From Piliocolobus tephrosceles (taxonomy: Eukaryota; Chordata; Mammalia; Primates; Cercopithecidae): a stretch of DNA of 64,000 nt. The notes below the pieces were generated by a model. It saw nothing but the letters and a program-made list of their open reading frames with translations, was not told where the DNA came from and ran no database searches. The stretch covers positions 89,035,101 to 89,099,100 of the forward strand of contig NC_045441.1 in the NCBI RefSeq assembly GCF_002776525.5, in the 5' to 3' direction. The first letter of the stretch is position 1. Each line of letters begins with the position of its first letter. Below, one piece after another: positions 32,599-45,710 of the stretch. Made by a program: the position numbers and the translations under genes.

Positions 32599-35500
32599 AC
32601 CTGCTGCCTTGACACTGGCAGGCTTGTGTCCTGCAAAGTCCAGTGAGGGCAGTGAAATGAGTCAGGATGACCTTTAAACTCAGGTGTACCAAATATTTAA
32701 TTTCTTCTTTAGTCACTGTGGCCATTTTGTGGCAGAAGGAACCAAATTCTATAGGTCTCGCCTCTGGTTTGGAGCACTCTGTTGAAGTCTCCCTTTTCCT
32801 CCATGCTGTGTAATTTTACAGCAGAATCTCTCCCGTGGTTTGAGCTTCATATGATTGTCATAAATCATTTCTTCCTCTGTATTTCTTCCTCTACCTGTTT
32901 ACTGTAAAATACATCTCTTATTACCTCTTTTTCTCTATCTTGTCAGTGGGAAATTGGGTTGAAATTTGTAAGAGTGCATGATGTAAGTTCCTAGAGTTTT
33001 CTGAAGCTAAATATTTAATGTTTCTGGGATTTAGATACTTGCTCCTCCCAGTGAGGGTTAGATGTCTCTTTTATAACTTTCTAACCTAACAAGCTTTAGT
33101 ACATTATAGTAATTTGGATAATGCCACATGCATTATTAGTAACCATTTTATTAATTCAAAAATACAATGTATATGTTTAACTAAACGAGCTAGCAGAATT
33201 TGAGAAAAAACTACTTATAAACATATTTTTAGGGAACGTCTAATATGTGCCAGGAACTTTGGAAAGTACTTTGTGAAGTAAGATAGAGTTATTCCCCCTA
33301 GATGCTACAGTCTATCCTGGATATAGACAAGTAATTATAGTTGCAACACGCATAGGATGTACATGCATTATACATGCTTATCACAAAATATGCCACGTCA
33401 TTTATATAATTTCTTCCTGGGAAATCTATGGCTATGACATCTGAATAATAATATGATGATCAGTACAAGTGTCTTGGGAACATAAGGGAAGAAAGGTATG
33501 CCAAAATAAAAGAATAACAAACTGAAGTTTATATTATATTGAAGTTTGTATACAATTTGCTGTGGCTAGAATGCAGCATGTAATTGCAAAAACAAAGCAA
33601 AACAACAACAACACAGAAGCTGAGATTGAAAAAGTCAGCTGGGGCCAGGTGGCAAAATGCCACATTCTACAGACAATAGGTGCCACTAGAGATTCCAAAA
33701 CAATGGCAAAGAAGACCTCAGAATACAGCAGAATACTGAAAACTAAGATTCTGACAATCCTAAGGACATATCCTGAGGAAACTATTGCAAAAGAAACAAA
33801 ATAATGCAACAAGCAACTGGGAAATCTCTGACAGTTTCACTAGTAGAGAAAATCCATCTAAGCCAGTTCGGATGCCATTTATAGGTGAATTTTTCCCAGC
33901 AGGTGTCTGGGGGTGTGAGATATGGTTTGGCTTTTCCAGTGCGGACAGTCAAATATGACCATGGGGAAGGAAGTGTCCTATGTAAAGCTCCATTCTATGA
34001 CCCAGAGAGAGAGAAATATTCATAGCTAATTCTGAGTCTTCAAAATTCTGTTCTGCATTTTATTTAAGGAAGATACAGATGGTTCAATGATCTCTCCTCT
34101 GTAGTAAATTTAGACCCTTTATGATGTACACGTTAGTCAGAAATCACTTCTTGGAATCCTTTTTAAGATTCCCTTGCCTTTCGGCAATGACTTCCCAGGA
34201 TTTTCTCGATATCTCCCCTGCCCACCTGCTCAATAACATTTACTTGATTTACTCATTTTGCAACCTGCCTTTCACTGTTGTTGTTGTTGTTGTTGTTGTT
34301 AGTGCCATTGTGCACATATAGAGCAAACATGCACACACTCTTCGAGAACTCAACACATTTGGTCTTGACAAACTGTGATCCCATATTTCATTTTTAGCAG
34401 ATACCTATTTCTGACAAGTATTTAAAAATACATTTTTACGTCAGTAAAATCTTGGAGTCATGCTGACAAAGTTGTTCAACCTGAGAAAATAAAACACGCC
34501 TGTTTCCTACCACTGACTGATTGATTTAATCTGCACTCATCACAAGAGGAAAGTGAAATGGCTAGGTGGATGCCTGATGAGACAGCTATTTCTAGCACAG
34601 ACAGCAGCTTTGATATTAGAAATCTGGTATCATAACAGATACAGCAGCTTTTCTGCTCCCTGGATTACCAGCCCCTTCCAAGAATTTTGTGATACATAGA
34701 TTCCTTTTGTGGATTTATACCTTTCATGTCTTCACTTCCAAAATGTTGTAGATTATAGATTATAGAAAAGAGAAAGAAATTAAAGGAATCATGCTCCATA
34801 CATAGGGAATCAGTCATAGTTATTTAATGGAATGTAGAAAATTTTTCTTTTTGAATCAGAACATTTATTTATAAGATACGTGATTAAGAAATCTGTTACT
34901 TGGTAGATTTAAATATATTGAAACACTTACAGACTTTACTGTGTATTTGACATTTTTATTCTAAAAGCTTTTATCATTTTCATCAACAAAAAGATCATAT
35001 TGAACCATTTATTTTCTACCACACGCCAGGCAATCACAGGAGGCATTATTTCTGCTATGTTTGCTATAAGGCACTAAATTTTATTAAAGTAGTTTGAATT
35101 CTTCCTAAGGTAAGTTTTCCTGTTGTTAATATTGAGTTATTTCTATATTTATGTCATCTACAGAAATACTATTGAAAAATGAAAATTATACTAAAAGTAT
35201 CTTGATCATTTTATATTTATAGTTATGAAGATTTTTTTACATTATCCATGGATCTTTAATTTAAAAAACAATGTTACTATGAAAATATTTGAATCTATCA
35301 TATGATATGTTCCTCACAGATCAATCAATAGAAGATTTAAGCTGTGTCAACTTTTTCTTCCTTCCTTCACTATGTGCTACTTGTTGTCTACAGATGAACA
35401 CTGTAGTTTCTCTGCCCTGTCTTCCAGTTGGGTTCAGATGATGGTAGGCAACAAAAGGAGATCAGAGAAGGGGAACTGTGAGATTGAGGGCAGATATTCT

Positions 35501-36287
35501 CTTTCCTTGTGCCCATCTTGCTGTGATTCTGAAAGTTCCTCATCAGCCACAGGTCTAGCCATGTGGTGCCTCTTTCACAGCTCCAGCTCTCACATGTCTT
35601 ACATCACATCGCTCCTTATAACTCTTCTCTTGACATTTCAGGCTTAGCAGTAGTGATGGCCTCTAGTCTCACTGCCTGCTTATGATTTCCTTAACCCTTC
35701 ACATGCCTCTGAAAATAGTTCATTAACTGAATGCTCTCCAATGCTTTAAGTATTCCTTCTCTCTTCCAACCAGAATACTGCTGAAAACAGAATCAGAAGT
35801 GGCCCTAGGAAGTTTACAACCCCTGTGATTAGAATTCTAATACTGGGTTGATCATATACTTAATGGGCATATGTATAACCATCTTCCTGGGAAAGATGGA
35901 ACACTGATAATTTATATTAGTCAGTGGGCATCACAACTATTTAATTTATGAAGAAGAGGAGTGCTTCTTTCTAACAGCAAGGTGTGCAAAATGAAGATGT
36001 TGTAGCACTCAGTTGCCATGGCAAAGGTGGTGATTGCAAAGAAGGGTTGGATAACAACTTATTACACTGGGAATGTTACCAAAAGAAAACTACAAGGTTA
36101 AGACCTTGGCCTCTCAGTTCAAAGCACAGGTAGAAAACCAGACAAACTCTTTGGTGTCCAAGAGTTTTGTAATTTGCATTACTCAGAATAGATAAGTTTG
36201 AAGATTCTGTTCCCAAACCTGACTGTGTGGGCTGCATTGTTGTAATACCAGCTAAATATGCAACCCCACCACATCTCTTGTGCTAAA
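32599..36287. other. Single-copy DNA, weak L2 trace at 33215-33345
   Basis: No gene is recognised. The 33215-33345 part (taatatgtgccaggaacttt, then gatgctacagtctatcctgg) resembles an L2/MIR 3' region in reverse. A (TTG)n microsatellite lies at 34276-34300. Confidence 0.5.
34276..34300. repeat. (TTG)8 microsatellite
   Basis: A pure run of about eight ttg units. Confidence 0.95.
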
Positions 36288-36288
36288 G

Positions 36289-36579
36289 CAGCACATCTCA
36301 GGGTATGCTCTGGGGACCACTGGAGGTTCCTAAGATATTTCATAGGGTCCCTGAGGTCAAAATTTTTTTAAAATAATAACAGTAAGCAGTATAGATGAAA
36401 TAAAGTCATTGTTCTAATAGCTAATGAGATGTGTGTTGGTGCATTCTTATGTATTAATATTTTCTGATTTAAATTTGAAATATTAAGTATGGAATATGTA
36501 TTCTACAGTAACAAAAGATCTTTGAGGTTATCAATAGCTTTTAAAAAGGGACCCTGAGACAAGGAGTTTGAGAATTACT
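36289..36579. mobile_element. hAT-family DNA transposon remnant
   Basis: The right end (gaccctgagacaaggagttt, then gagaattactg) and the left part (gggtccctgaggtcaaaa) fit nonautonomous hAT elements. The 8-base flanks tgctaaag and ggctaaca match at 5 of 8 positions, consistent with a decayed 8-bp duplication. The family name is not certain. Confidence 0.6.
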
Positions 36580-37179
36580 GGGCTAACATGAGGGCACTAG
36601 TTGGTAAGGAGTAATGTGATGTAAGACATGAGATGAGGCCATTTGGACAGATTTAGATGCCTCTGAGAATTGAAATGTTCAAACGTCCTTAAAGCTTATT
36701 TGCCAGTAGAATCCATTCCTCCCCCAGTACCTGAGAAAACTGGCATTCCAATGAAAAAAAAAAAAAAACCCTTCTATTGACTATACCTAAAGAACTTATC
36801 TCAAGAGAGTAACTATTCTCAACAACAGCTTTTTCTCAGACATGTGCACTCATATTTTCTTGAGGCATATTCCAAAGGTTAGATTCTGGCATAGTTGAGA
36901 AAAATTAAAGTGAAGTTTCCTTCAGGAAGAGGAAGTGATTACATGAAAGATTCAGCATCTTGCTAAAAAGCATCATTAAAGAGGACTGAAAAGCATGTAC
37001 AGGAATATAGTCTGAGGATATAAACCCAAGAAGAATAAAATATAAGTGGGATCAGGCTAAATGTCTTAATATGGATATGTTCATCCAGAATTGAAGAATT
37101 AAAGTGTTAGCTAGGATGCTTAGGAATGGGCCTAAATATTGTGTTAATTATTTGAAGCTTGTACATAGCGGTGGCTACA

Positions 37180-38060
37180 ATCAATCAAATTAAGATTATA
37201 GAACAATCTCAGTATACTAGAAAAAGGAGACTAACATTTGGAGCAATAAGACTGATGAAGTGGATCCATTGCATTCAGCTTGTTCAGCCACACACTAACC
37301 ATGTCCACTGGGGGGACCCTCTTTGAGGCATTTAGAACTTCATATAGTGAGTGTAACCCTAGCATCCAGAAAAGCTCTGAGTTGTCTGTCCTCTGTACAC
37401 TGGACATGAAAGGAGATCACCAGGAAATTGTTTTCCCTAGAAAAAAATGAGAATAATAGCCAAAGGTCAACGTCAAAGACTATACTTGGTCTAAACAATT
37501 AATGATATACCTCCTTCATCAAGGCTCATCTGCCTACTACTGCTGGATATTCAATTTGATTTTAGTAAAGGCTAGCAGTGGGCCTCTGATATGGCACCAT
37601 TCCCCAGGTGACCCACAGCTATCTAGCATCTGGTTGATTACATTGGACTACTTCCATCAAAGAGAAGGCAGGAGTTTAACATAACTGGTAATATATGTGC
37701 ATTCTTTATGCCAGTTTGCTATTCCTGACTGAAGTTCTTCTTCCAGCACGACTTCCAGAATGATGTAATCAACACCATGGAATCCTCTACAATATATCCT
37801 CCAAACAAGAATCTCAGTTTACATTAAAAGAAGTGCACCAATGAGGTCAGGCTTATGCGATCTCTAATTTTACTGAGTGCTCCATTACCTGGAAACATCT
37901 GACTCAACAGAATAGTGGAACTGTCTACCGGACTCATTAATGGCCCCAGCCATGGGATAATATCTTGTGAGACTGGATTGTTGATGTATAGGATATATTA
38001 ATAAACTATTAATAGCAACAAATATATGGTGCTGCATATTAAGAATACTTGGGTCTGGAA
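37180..38060 (+). pseudogene. ERVL-class endogenous retrovirus internal (pol) remnant
   Basis: The DNA follows the pol/integrase part of ERVL elements: ggtgacccacagctatctag followed by the ggttgattacattggactac stretch at 37631-37650, then agaagtgcaccaatgagg, and finally aatatatggtgctg and acttgggtctggaacc near 38016-38060. It is old, with no long frame left. No bounding LTR is identified with confidence. Confidence 0.65.
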
Positions 38061-39044
38061 CCAATTGCTATTACCTTTGATAACTTGCAACGTTCTTCTT
38101 TTGAGACAAAGAAGACATCAGCCAGACAACTAAGGGCAGGAGGAGTGAATGCGTTTGGCACTTTAATTCTCCCCTTTCTTCTGTTGCCTCATTGATATTT
38201 TGGTAGTTGTTGTGTTGTTCTGCGAGGACAGATTAAATCATGTGAACCCTAGTCCCTGATTTCAGTTCTCACTGGGCTCTTAAAAGACTATACTTTCCCT
38301 ACGCCATTTCAAGGCTAAAAATGATTACAGCTCCTCCAGCTTTCCCCTGTCAATAGTCCTTGGAATTTTACCTCCTGTTAGTTATCAGAACTCTTTCCAT
38401 ATTTCCATAGATAACCTATAAAATTAATTCAATTTCATTAAATTCTGTGAGTGTTCTGTCTATTTTCCCCTATGACCCTAATTAATAGAATAAGGGACTA
38501 TTTCAGGTACCTTGTATGTATAATTTGGAATCACATGTATAAGACATCTTCAATGAACTTAAATATAACAGAGAAATAAGACAATGTTATATATGAAGTA
38601 ATCACAAAATACTTAAAAATAACTATTTAACAGATAATTATGAGTATGTAGCTAAGGCAGAAATTATTTACTGTTTTAAAATCACAGAAATCTACATGGC
38701 GAACATTTGAACAGGACATAGAAATATTATTCCAATTTATACTGTGGTGATGCAGGTGTAGGGGTGAGGAATCTTCTAGATGTGACTAAAGGCTTGGAGA
38801 AGCATTAGCTAGGCACACGGTTTGGACCAGCCTGAGAGGTTAAACACTAGTGTGAAATGCATGCAAATTTAAAGAATATGAACTTTAATATATGTTAAGA
38901 ATAATGCTAACCAAGGTAATGAAGAGAATGGTATTATTTTTCCTTACACTTTAATTTTAATCTCAGTAAAAGAAACTGATAATTTTGTATTTGTCACTCT
39001 TCACCCTTAGAAGTTCATTTTGTGAAACCCTATCAAGAAGAAAA
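38061..39044. other. Single-copy DNA, possible further ERVL remnant
   Basis: Nothing certain is seen; it may include the 3' flank of the ERVL remnant. Confidence 0.4.
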
Positions 39045-39393
39045 TATATATTGTTGACTGTTTATATGCAAGGGTTCCATATCTGTGGATTCAACTAAAT
39101 GTTGATCAAAAGTATTCAGGAAAAAAAAAAAATTCCGCAACGTTCCAAAGAGCAAAACTTGAATATTCTCTGTGCCATGTACTGCAATGAATCTAGGCAA
39201 ATGAGATATGTAGCTGTTGTATTAGGTATCATAGATAATTTAGAGATAATTTAAAGTATATGGAAGACTGCATTGGTTATATGCAGAATTATATCAGAAT
39301 TCATATAAGGGACTTGAGTATCCCTAGATTTTAGTATCCTCTGAAGCCCTAGAATCAATTCCCCATGTCTACCATGGGATGACTATATGCCTT
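39045..39393. mobile_element. Tigger-type (TcMar) nonautonomous DNA transposon
   Basis: Ends are inverted and decayed (gggttccatatctgtggattcaac at left; agaatcaattccccatgtc and catgggatgactata at right). The middle has the family's cttgagtatccctagattttag and gtattaggtatcatagat blocks. The exact family name is uncertain. Confidence 0.65.
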
Positions 39394-40529
39394 CATTTCA
39401 CCCTTTACAAATTTGCAAGGCACTTTGGAAACTATCTTGTCCAACACCATCATTTTTTGTCATATGTTTTTACTGCCAAAACTGCTGAGAACAATTTTAA
39501 TGGCTGGTTTATCCATTTGTACAGAATAATGAGGAAATATTTTTCATGGATTTCTTAATCCTTTTTTGTAATATTCTGTGAAAATATTTAAATTTATCCA
39601 CCTCTATAATCCAAGCACCAAAATATGAAATACAGTATTACTATGTAATATGTGAGGATTTTTTTCTAAGTAAGAAAAATATACATAAAAATACAGAATC
39701 ATGTTGCTCATAAAACCAAATGCTAAATTATTGTTGCTGGGTGGTTTACCAAGAATTTAATGAAAAGAGATAATAAGAAATTGCCTTGAACTCTAATTGT
39801 TTTACTACTGTAAACTCCTTAGGCAGTAATAAAAAGTATTTTTCCCAACTCTCTCCAGCCCAAAGGTTGCCAGGTCTTTCTGTTCTTAATGTCCAAGTAT
39901 TACTTACCTCAGGAAATGGCTTTGGTGCTTCTAGGACCTGTGTCTGTCTGTGTGAGACATTAACATTTTCATCTTTTAGGGAACCAGCAAGGTCTATTAT
40001 TTTAGAAAGGGAAAATAAAACTTTGTGCTTAAGGAAATTGGGGGGAAAATTAGAGTAGCCTGTGGGTATTCCCCAAGAACTAAGAAGAAATACAAATTTG
40101 TATGACCTGGGAGAGAGATGAGGAAGTGTAGACACCTCCACTCCACTCTTACCTAGTGCTGGGGAAATGAGAAGATCTCAGTGACAAGAGCAGGACAGTA
40201 AAGAGAAAGACTTCGTGAACTGAGATATGGGCTTCAGGATCAATGGTAGGAATAGGTAAAACCACTACGGAATGGCCTAGTAAGTCTATACTAAATAAGA
40301 ATTAGCAAGAGTGTTGAGCTGTCTTGCTATATGTCAGTCTTACAGAAAATTTCAAAATTTCAAATGGTAAATTTTGTAGCCCCTTGGACACAGTATTTTC
40401 ATCAGGCAATCCAGATAAGTATTCAACAGAAAACACACAAAAATATGAAAAGTCAAAAGGCAACGAAATTCTTATGTTCACACAAAAGATTATACATTTT
40501 TACTATTTTCTTGAGTAGTAAAAGGGCCC
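39394..40529. other. Single-copy DNA, nothing recognised
   Basis: A reverse-strand frame open over 39746-40141 has no ATG and no recognisable domain (see rejected items). Confidence 0.5.
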
Positions 40530-40539
40530 CATACTAAAT

Positions 40540-40831
40540 TTTTTTTTTTTTTTTCTGAGATACAGTCTCACTTTGTTGTCCAGGCTGGAGTTAGGTGATG
40601 CAATCTTGGCTCACTGCAACCTTCATCTCCCAAGTTCAAGTGATTCTCCTGCCTCAACCTCTGGAGTAGGTGTGATTACAGATGTGTGCACCACCATGCC
40701 CAGCTAATTTTGGTGTTTTTAGTAAAGATGGGGTCTCACCATGCTGGCCAGGTGATCTAACCTCAGGTGATTCACCTGCCTTGGCCTCCCAAAGTGTTGG
40801 CATTACAAGTGTGAGCCACCACACCCAGCTT
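40540..40831 (-). mobile_element. Alu SINE (AluS/AluJ-like)
   Basis: A full Alu on the reverse strand starting in a poly(T) run, flanked by the 10-bp duplication catactaaat at 40530-40539 and 40832-40841. It is more diverged than the other Alus. Confidence 0.9.
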
Positions 40832-41221
40832 CATACTAAATATTTATAAAAATTATGCTGGTTAAATATATTTCCAGATAATAAATAATATATCCAATAT
40901 TTTTAAAACATCTTCCATTTACAAAAATTTCAAGTCTTGTGATGATTTAAAGAATAAACACTGTACAATAATACGGCTCTAGGTCTGTGCATGAAGGTAA
41001 GAAGCAAAATGATGATGTACTCTCATATACTGTATACGTAACATAGTCTCTGAAGGAAGGAAACAAGTCATAAGAAATACGTGAGATTCAGTAGATGAAG
41101 TCCCAAAGAAAAGACACCTGTACTTAAAAGGAGAATGAGTCAAACAATTTGAATAGCAAGGTAAAATAGTAGAAGCTAAAAGAATTCGAATTTGCAAAAT
41201 GTGGTAAGTAAAATTTCTAGA

Positions 41222-41392
41222 GCAGTGCTTCTTAAGCTTCTCAAATTTTAACGTGCATTTGAATTATCTAGAGTTTTGTTGTTGTTGTTTTTCAAGTGAA
41301 GATTCTGACTCAGTATTTCTGAAGTGATGTCTGAAATTTTGCCTTTTAGCAAGCTCCAAGGTGCTGTCAATGTGCTGATCTGTGGAATAACA
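41222..41392 (+). mobile_element. hAT-Charlie element (MER20-like)
   Basis: agtgcttcttaagcttctca, then aacgtgcatttgaattatct, then gattctgactcagtatttct and caaggtgctgtcaatgtgctg follow a Charlie-derived element. The 3' end seems truncated. The copy contains a small ttg expansion. Confidence 0.6.
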
Positions 41393-41582
41393 AGAGTCCT
41401 GATAACATGCCTATGAATATGTAACTATCAAAGGAGCAAGCTCCAGACAAATTAGCAGACTTCAGCCATAGAGACATGAGTTAGAAACGTTCTGCAGTTG
41501 AAAACAAATTATCTGACAAATTTGTAGTCTGCCTTAAAATATTTCTCTCAGAAAATGGAAGAGGCAGTAAGAATATCGGTTA

Positions 41583-41690
41583 ACTTATATTGAACCTTTA
41601 TTATATGCTATGCATTGATTTGACTGCTTTATATTTATTATTTCATCCAGTCTTCCTAGCAACCTTTGGAGACAGGTAATGCAAAGATTT
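41583..41690 (-). mobile_element. MIR SINE fragment
   Basis: ttatatgctatgcattgatt, gctttatatttattatttca and cttcctagcaacctttggag match the reverse strand of MIR weakly. Confidence 0.5.
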
Positions 41691-41699
41691 TTTAAATGA

Positions 41700-44600
41700 C
41701 TTCCAAAGACAACTAATCAACAAGACAATATATAAAGACTTTAAATAAATTTCCACTTATGTAGAAATGTAATTGCACATAAATATATGATTATAGTTGT
41801 CTTAGTACAGAAATTCAAGTGAAAAAGGCATGGTCATGATAGTAGACCAAATATTTAACATAAACTATTAGTGTGTGGTCATTTTGAAACCAAACAAAAA
41901 GCTTGCTATGTTATATGTGTTATGGAGAGTTAGAGAATTTAGCAGGGACATTTCAAATGCAGTGTTTAGCTCAAGGGCTATAAATTTTCCATTGTGCTCT
42001 GTACTAGTTAGAGCATATTTGTTGTAACTTATTGGTAATTCCAGGAGCCACAAATCAGAGGTATCGACAAATGATGTGCATTCAGAAAAGAATAAAGCAG
42101 AATTTTAAAGTAACTGAAAAGCAAACAGAACCTGAGTATCTTGAAGTCATTCAGCCTGTGGTATCATATGCGATATAATAAACTGATTCATTCAAGCTTC
42201 AATTTCAAGGAGTGAGGGTTCAGAGTTTTCCTGGGGGGCTTTTCATGTGCTGGGTTAACTCTCACTCCAAATTCCTGCTTTTTCCCCTGAATTATAGATT
42301 TCCACTTCTGGTTCTGTTTTGTGAGGCTCTTGTCCTATTTCCATAATATTTTGCCTCATTCCAGGCCACTGCTCCTTCTCTTTAATTCTCCAGAGCGCCA
42401 TTAATACGAAGCTGTTGTATGTAAGATCCTCTTTTTCTGAGGGATTAAGGATAATTCAGTGTTCAAAACACTAAAAATCCTACACTGCTCTTCTCCTCTA
42501 GGCATTTTAAAATAGGAGAAAAAAATTAAATGAGTAAGGAAGTCTAACAAACCACTGGTTTTTCTATGTAACTATTTTTATTTCTATTTTAAATTATTTT
42601 ATTCTGGAGTAGATAATATAAGCATAGGGATATAACTTGAACAGTAATTCTCCTCCCATTTCATTTCCCAGACAACTACAGTCTTGTTTCCTAGAGGCAA
42701 ACCTCATTATCTTTTTATTGCATATTTTTCCAGAGAGGATCTATCCTTTAAAATTTTGAAAAATAACAAATACTAAATTGAGTCCAATTTTTTGGTAGGT
42801 TGCTCTAGGCATATTCTTAGCCTTTACGTTGGGTAATGAGATACTGGTAAAAGCCCGGCCCTCTAAAAACCTAAAACTCAACCACCTTAACGTCATTTTG
42901 GCATTGCTCAAACAATAAATTTATTATCTGTAACCTTGTTATTCTCCAAGACACTTGTACCTTCCCTAGGGAGTCGTAGTCTCTGCAACTCCTTATTCAG
43001 AATATTCTCGTTTCAAGAAAACTCATCTCACTATACTAGTTCTTATCAAATCTTTTGTCTCAGTCTACCTGCTTACAATTTCAGTTGCTTTATTTTACAG
43101 AACAATTTTACTACTCTTTAAATTTTTTTTTCCTCTTGGCTATCCGCAAAGGGCACTGTCCTCGCATTAAACAAATAAATAAATAAACAAACAAACAGGG
43201 ACAACAACAGAGATAGTCTCTTTCTAAGAGGATTGCTTACTGCCCTCTTAAGTAATCTTTCAAGCAGCAGCCACTTTAAAAAATAAATCCCACCCCTTCT
43301 CTACCTCCAAGCAACCTCATTATTTTCTTCCCCTGGCAAAAGTTTGTAAATCACTATATAGTCTCCAGGACACAAATTATTTGCCTGAGTGACAAGAGAG
43401 CAGGGAGAGAAAATGTTTTCTCATAACACGTGGACATGGACACTAAGCTTAATCTAAGGGGTGCTCTCTTCCTCAGACAGAGTCCTCGATTCTGTGGAAT
43501 TGCTTGTGCTCAGCACTAGAGAACAGAAAAAGTGCAACAGAGTGAAAAAAAAAAAAGGATTAAAAAAAGTGAGCATGATGTTAGAATAAAATTTTTCCTC
43601 ACCTCTGGAAATCTTGCTTATTACACCTGAGCTCTCTTATTCAAATCCTTCCGGACAATTTAGGAAGTGGGATTCTGAGTCAGAGAAAATACTGGGCAGA
43701 TGGCAGACCTCATGTAGCATGGATTGGGCAGATTTCCTTGCTACAGAGATAGTAGCATTAGAGTTAAATATGGTCAAAAGGGTGATCAGATTCATCATGT
43801 TAAATCCTTGACTTATTTCCTTTATCTTTCATCTACCCTGCAGCCTGAGTGGGGAGAAATCAAAAACATAAATTAAGTTGCATACATCCTAAGTAAAATA
43901 ACTGTAAACCAAATATAGTAGGTTATTAAAAGAATAAAACTCAATGACAAATTAGACTTTATCCCAGAATAATGAAAGGATAATATTCCAATGAATTAAT
44001 AATAAACAATTGGAAATCTAGTAATTCTAATCTCATCTATTAAAGCACTGCTAAATTGGCCTCATTTAGTATTCATTTCTTATACAAGCCTTTTAACCAA
44101 TATAATATCTAAAAACTGTCCAAAAAACATAAAACTATCTTAAAAAGCACCATCAAAGCAACACCAATCAGAATAATATCCTTTAAAGTTGTGAACAAAA
44201 CCAGGAAGCTGCTATCTTTGCTACAATTTAACAATATTATCAATTCCATTATTCAAGAACGAACAGTCTATATGTTTTTGAAATTAAAAATTTGTCAGTG
44301 TTTGATAGGTTTAGTTATTAGAAATATCTGTGCTCTGTGAAAAACTATTTTAAGTTTTATAACTAGTAAGATTTTATTCTAAATCTAGAAATGTGAAGAG
44401 AAAATGAGGAGAATCTTGCTGTTATATGTAATAAAGCATATGTTGGAAATACAGAAATAAAGGGATTACTGTAATAGACTAGTTTGTTAAGGAGAATTAT
44501 GTATATACAGTATACACACTATATATAAATAGGTATACAAATATATGTATATATACACACATCACTATTACACGTACATAAAATGAATTTATAAAAAGCC

Positions 44601-45704
44601 GAATTTTCCAGCTAGTGGAAAATATAGGAAAATTAGGAATTAAACCTTAGAAACAAATAGATCATTTCCTGATAACATAGGGAAAATCACTTCTAGATGA
44701 TCATAAGGTCTAAGTGCAGTGGAGTAGAGGCATGAGATTCTAATAAAACAATCTGCAATTAACAACTCTGTACAGAAAAAATAATGCTGGGGGCTCTGTA
44801 GACTCATCAGAAGGAAGATAATGTTATAGAAGCAATAAACTTGGAGCAAGCAACTTGCATACAGTGAGTTTACTGTCTTATTGCAGCTTTACTCTGGGGA
44901 GATCAAGCCTGGTCAATAAATCTCTGATTAAGAAGTGATTTAACAGATTGGTAAAATTGGGATCAAGAGCTGGTTGCATTTACCTCAGCACCAACAGTTT
45001 CCCTCCCATTCTCCTAAGGATCTGATTTCCTGCAGAAAATATTTATTCTCTTCTGCTTTTCTCTCCAAATGTTGCAGAAACAGGTACTGGACTTTCAGAG
45101 GGACGCCCATGGTTATTTAGATCTTCGAGCAGATAGATGGGCTGACTCACTCTTCTTGGGGTCCAGTCTTGAAATCCATACTACAGCCACATACTAAAAA
45201 GACTTCTTCTCTATTAGCTTTTATCAATAGCAAACATGATATATGCTCGCTATCTGCTTTATTCTCCTGCCTTATCTTACTTGCATTAATCTCCAGGATG
45301 GAACACAGGAGTGTCCTTTATTAGAATGCTCAATCCCACTATTTATTAGTAGAACTGATTTGGGCTTTGAATTTAGACAAGCTTGTTCTCCAAGCCAGAT
45401 TCTCATTTCTCCTTCTCAGATTAACATATTGGAGAAGTTTGTTTATGTGCCCTTGCTGCCTTTTTTTTTCCTGAAAGGAGAAATAATAATCTCGTAGTTA
45501 TTGTATCACTTGTTTGGAAATTCTATATAAAATTTAGTTCAGGACTTTAAGCACATAATAAGTACTTAATAAATATTAATCAATTCCCTTATCCTTCTAC
45601 TCTCTTAAAAGCAGGTCTGATTTCCACTAGTCAGGAACATTCATTGATGAGATTCTTATGACGGGAATTTGGAGTGTATTAGTGGTCTTCAAATCCTTTG
45701 TCTG
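41700..45704. other. AT-rich single-copy DNA, no gene seen
   Basis: Contains a short (AAAT/AAAC)n run at 43169-43197 and an AT microsatellite at 44498-44570. A faint L1M-like trace lies near 42600-42740. No exon or RNA gene is recognised. Confidence 0.5.
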
Positions 45705-45710
45705 TGGACC

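Noticed and set aside
33562..33804. 80-codon lysine-rich frame
   Set aside because: No known motif, no exon-like borders, and a frame of the same size is open on the opposite strand; treated as noise.
39746..40141. 131-codon reverse-strand open frame in single-copy DNA
   Set aside because: It begins with GTG and contains no ATG at all, has no recognisable domain, and its length is within chance for this amount of sequence.
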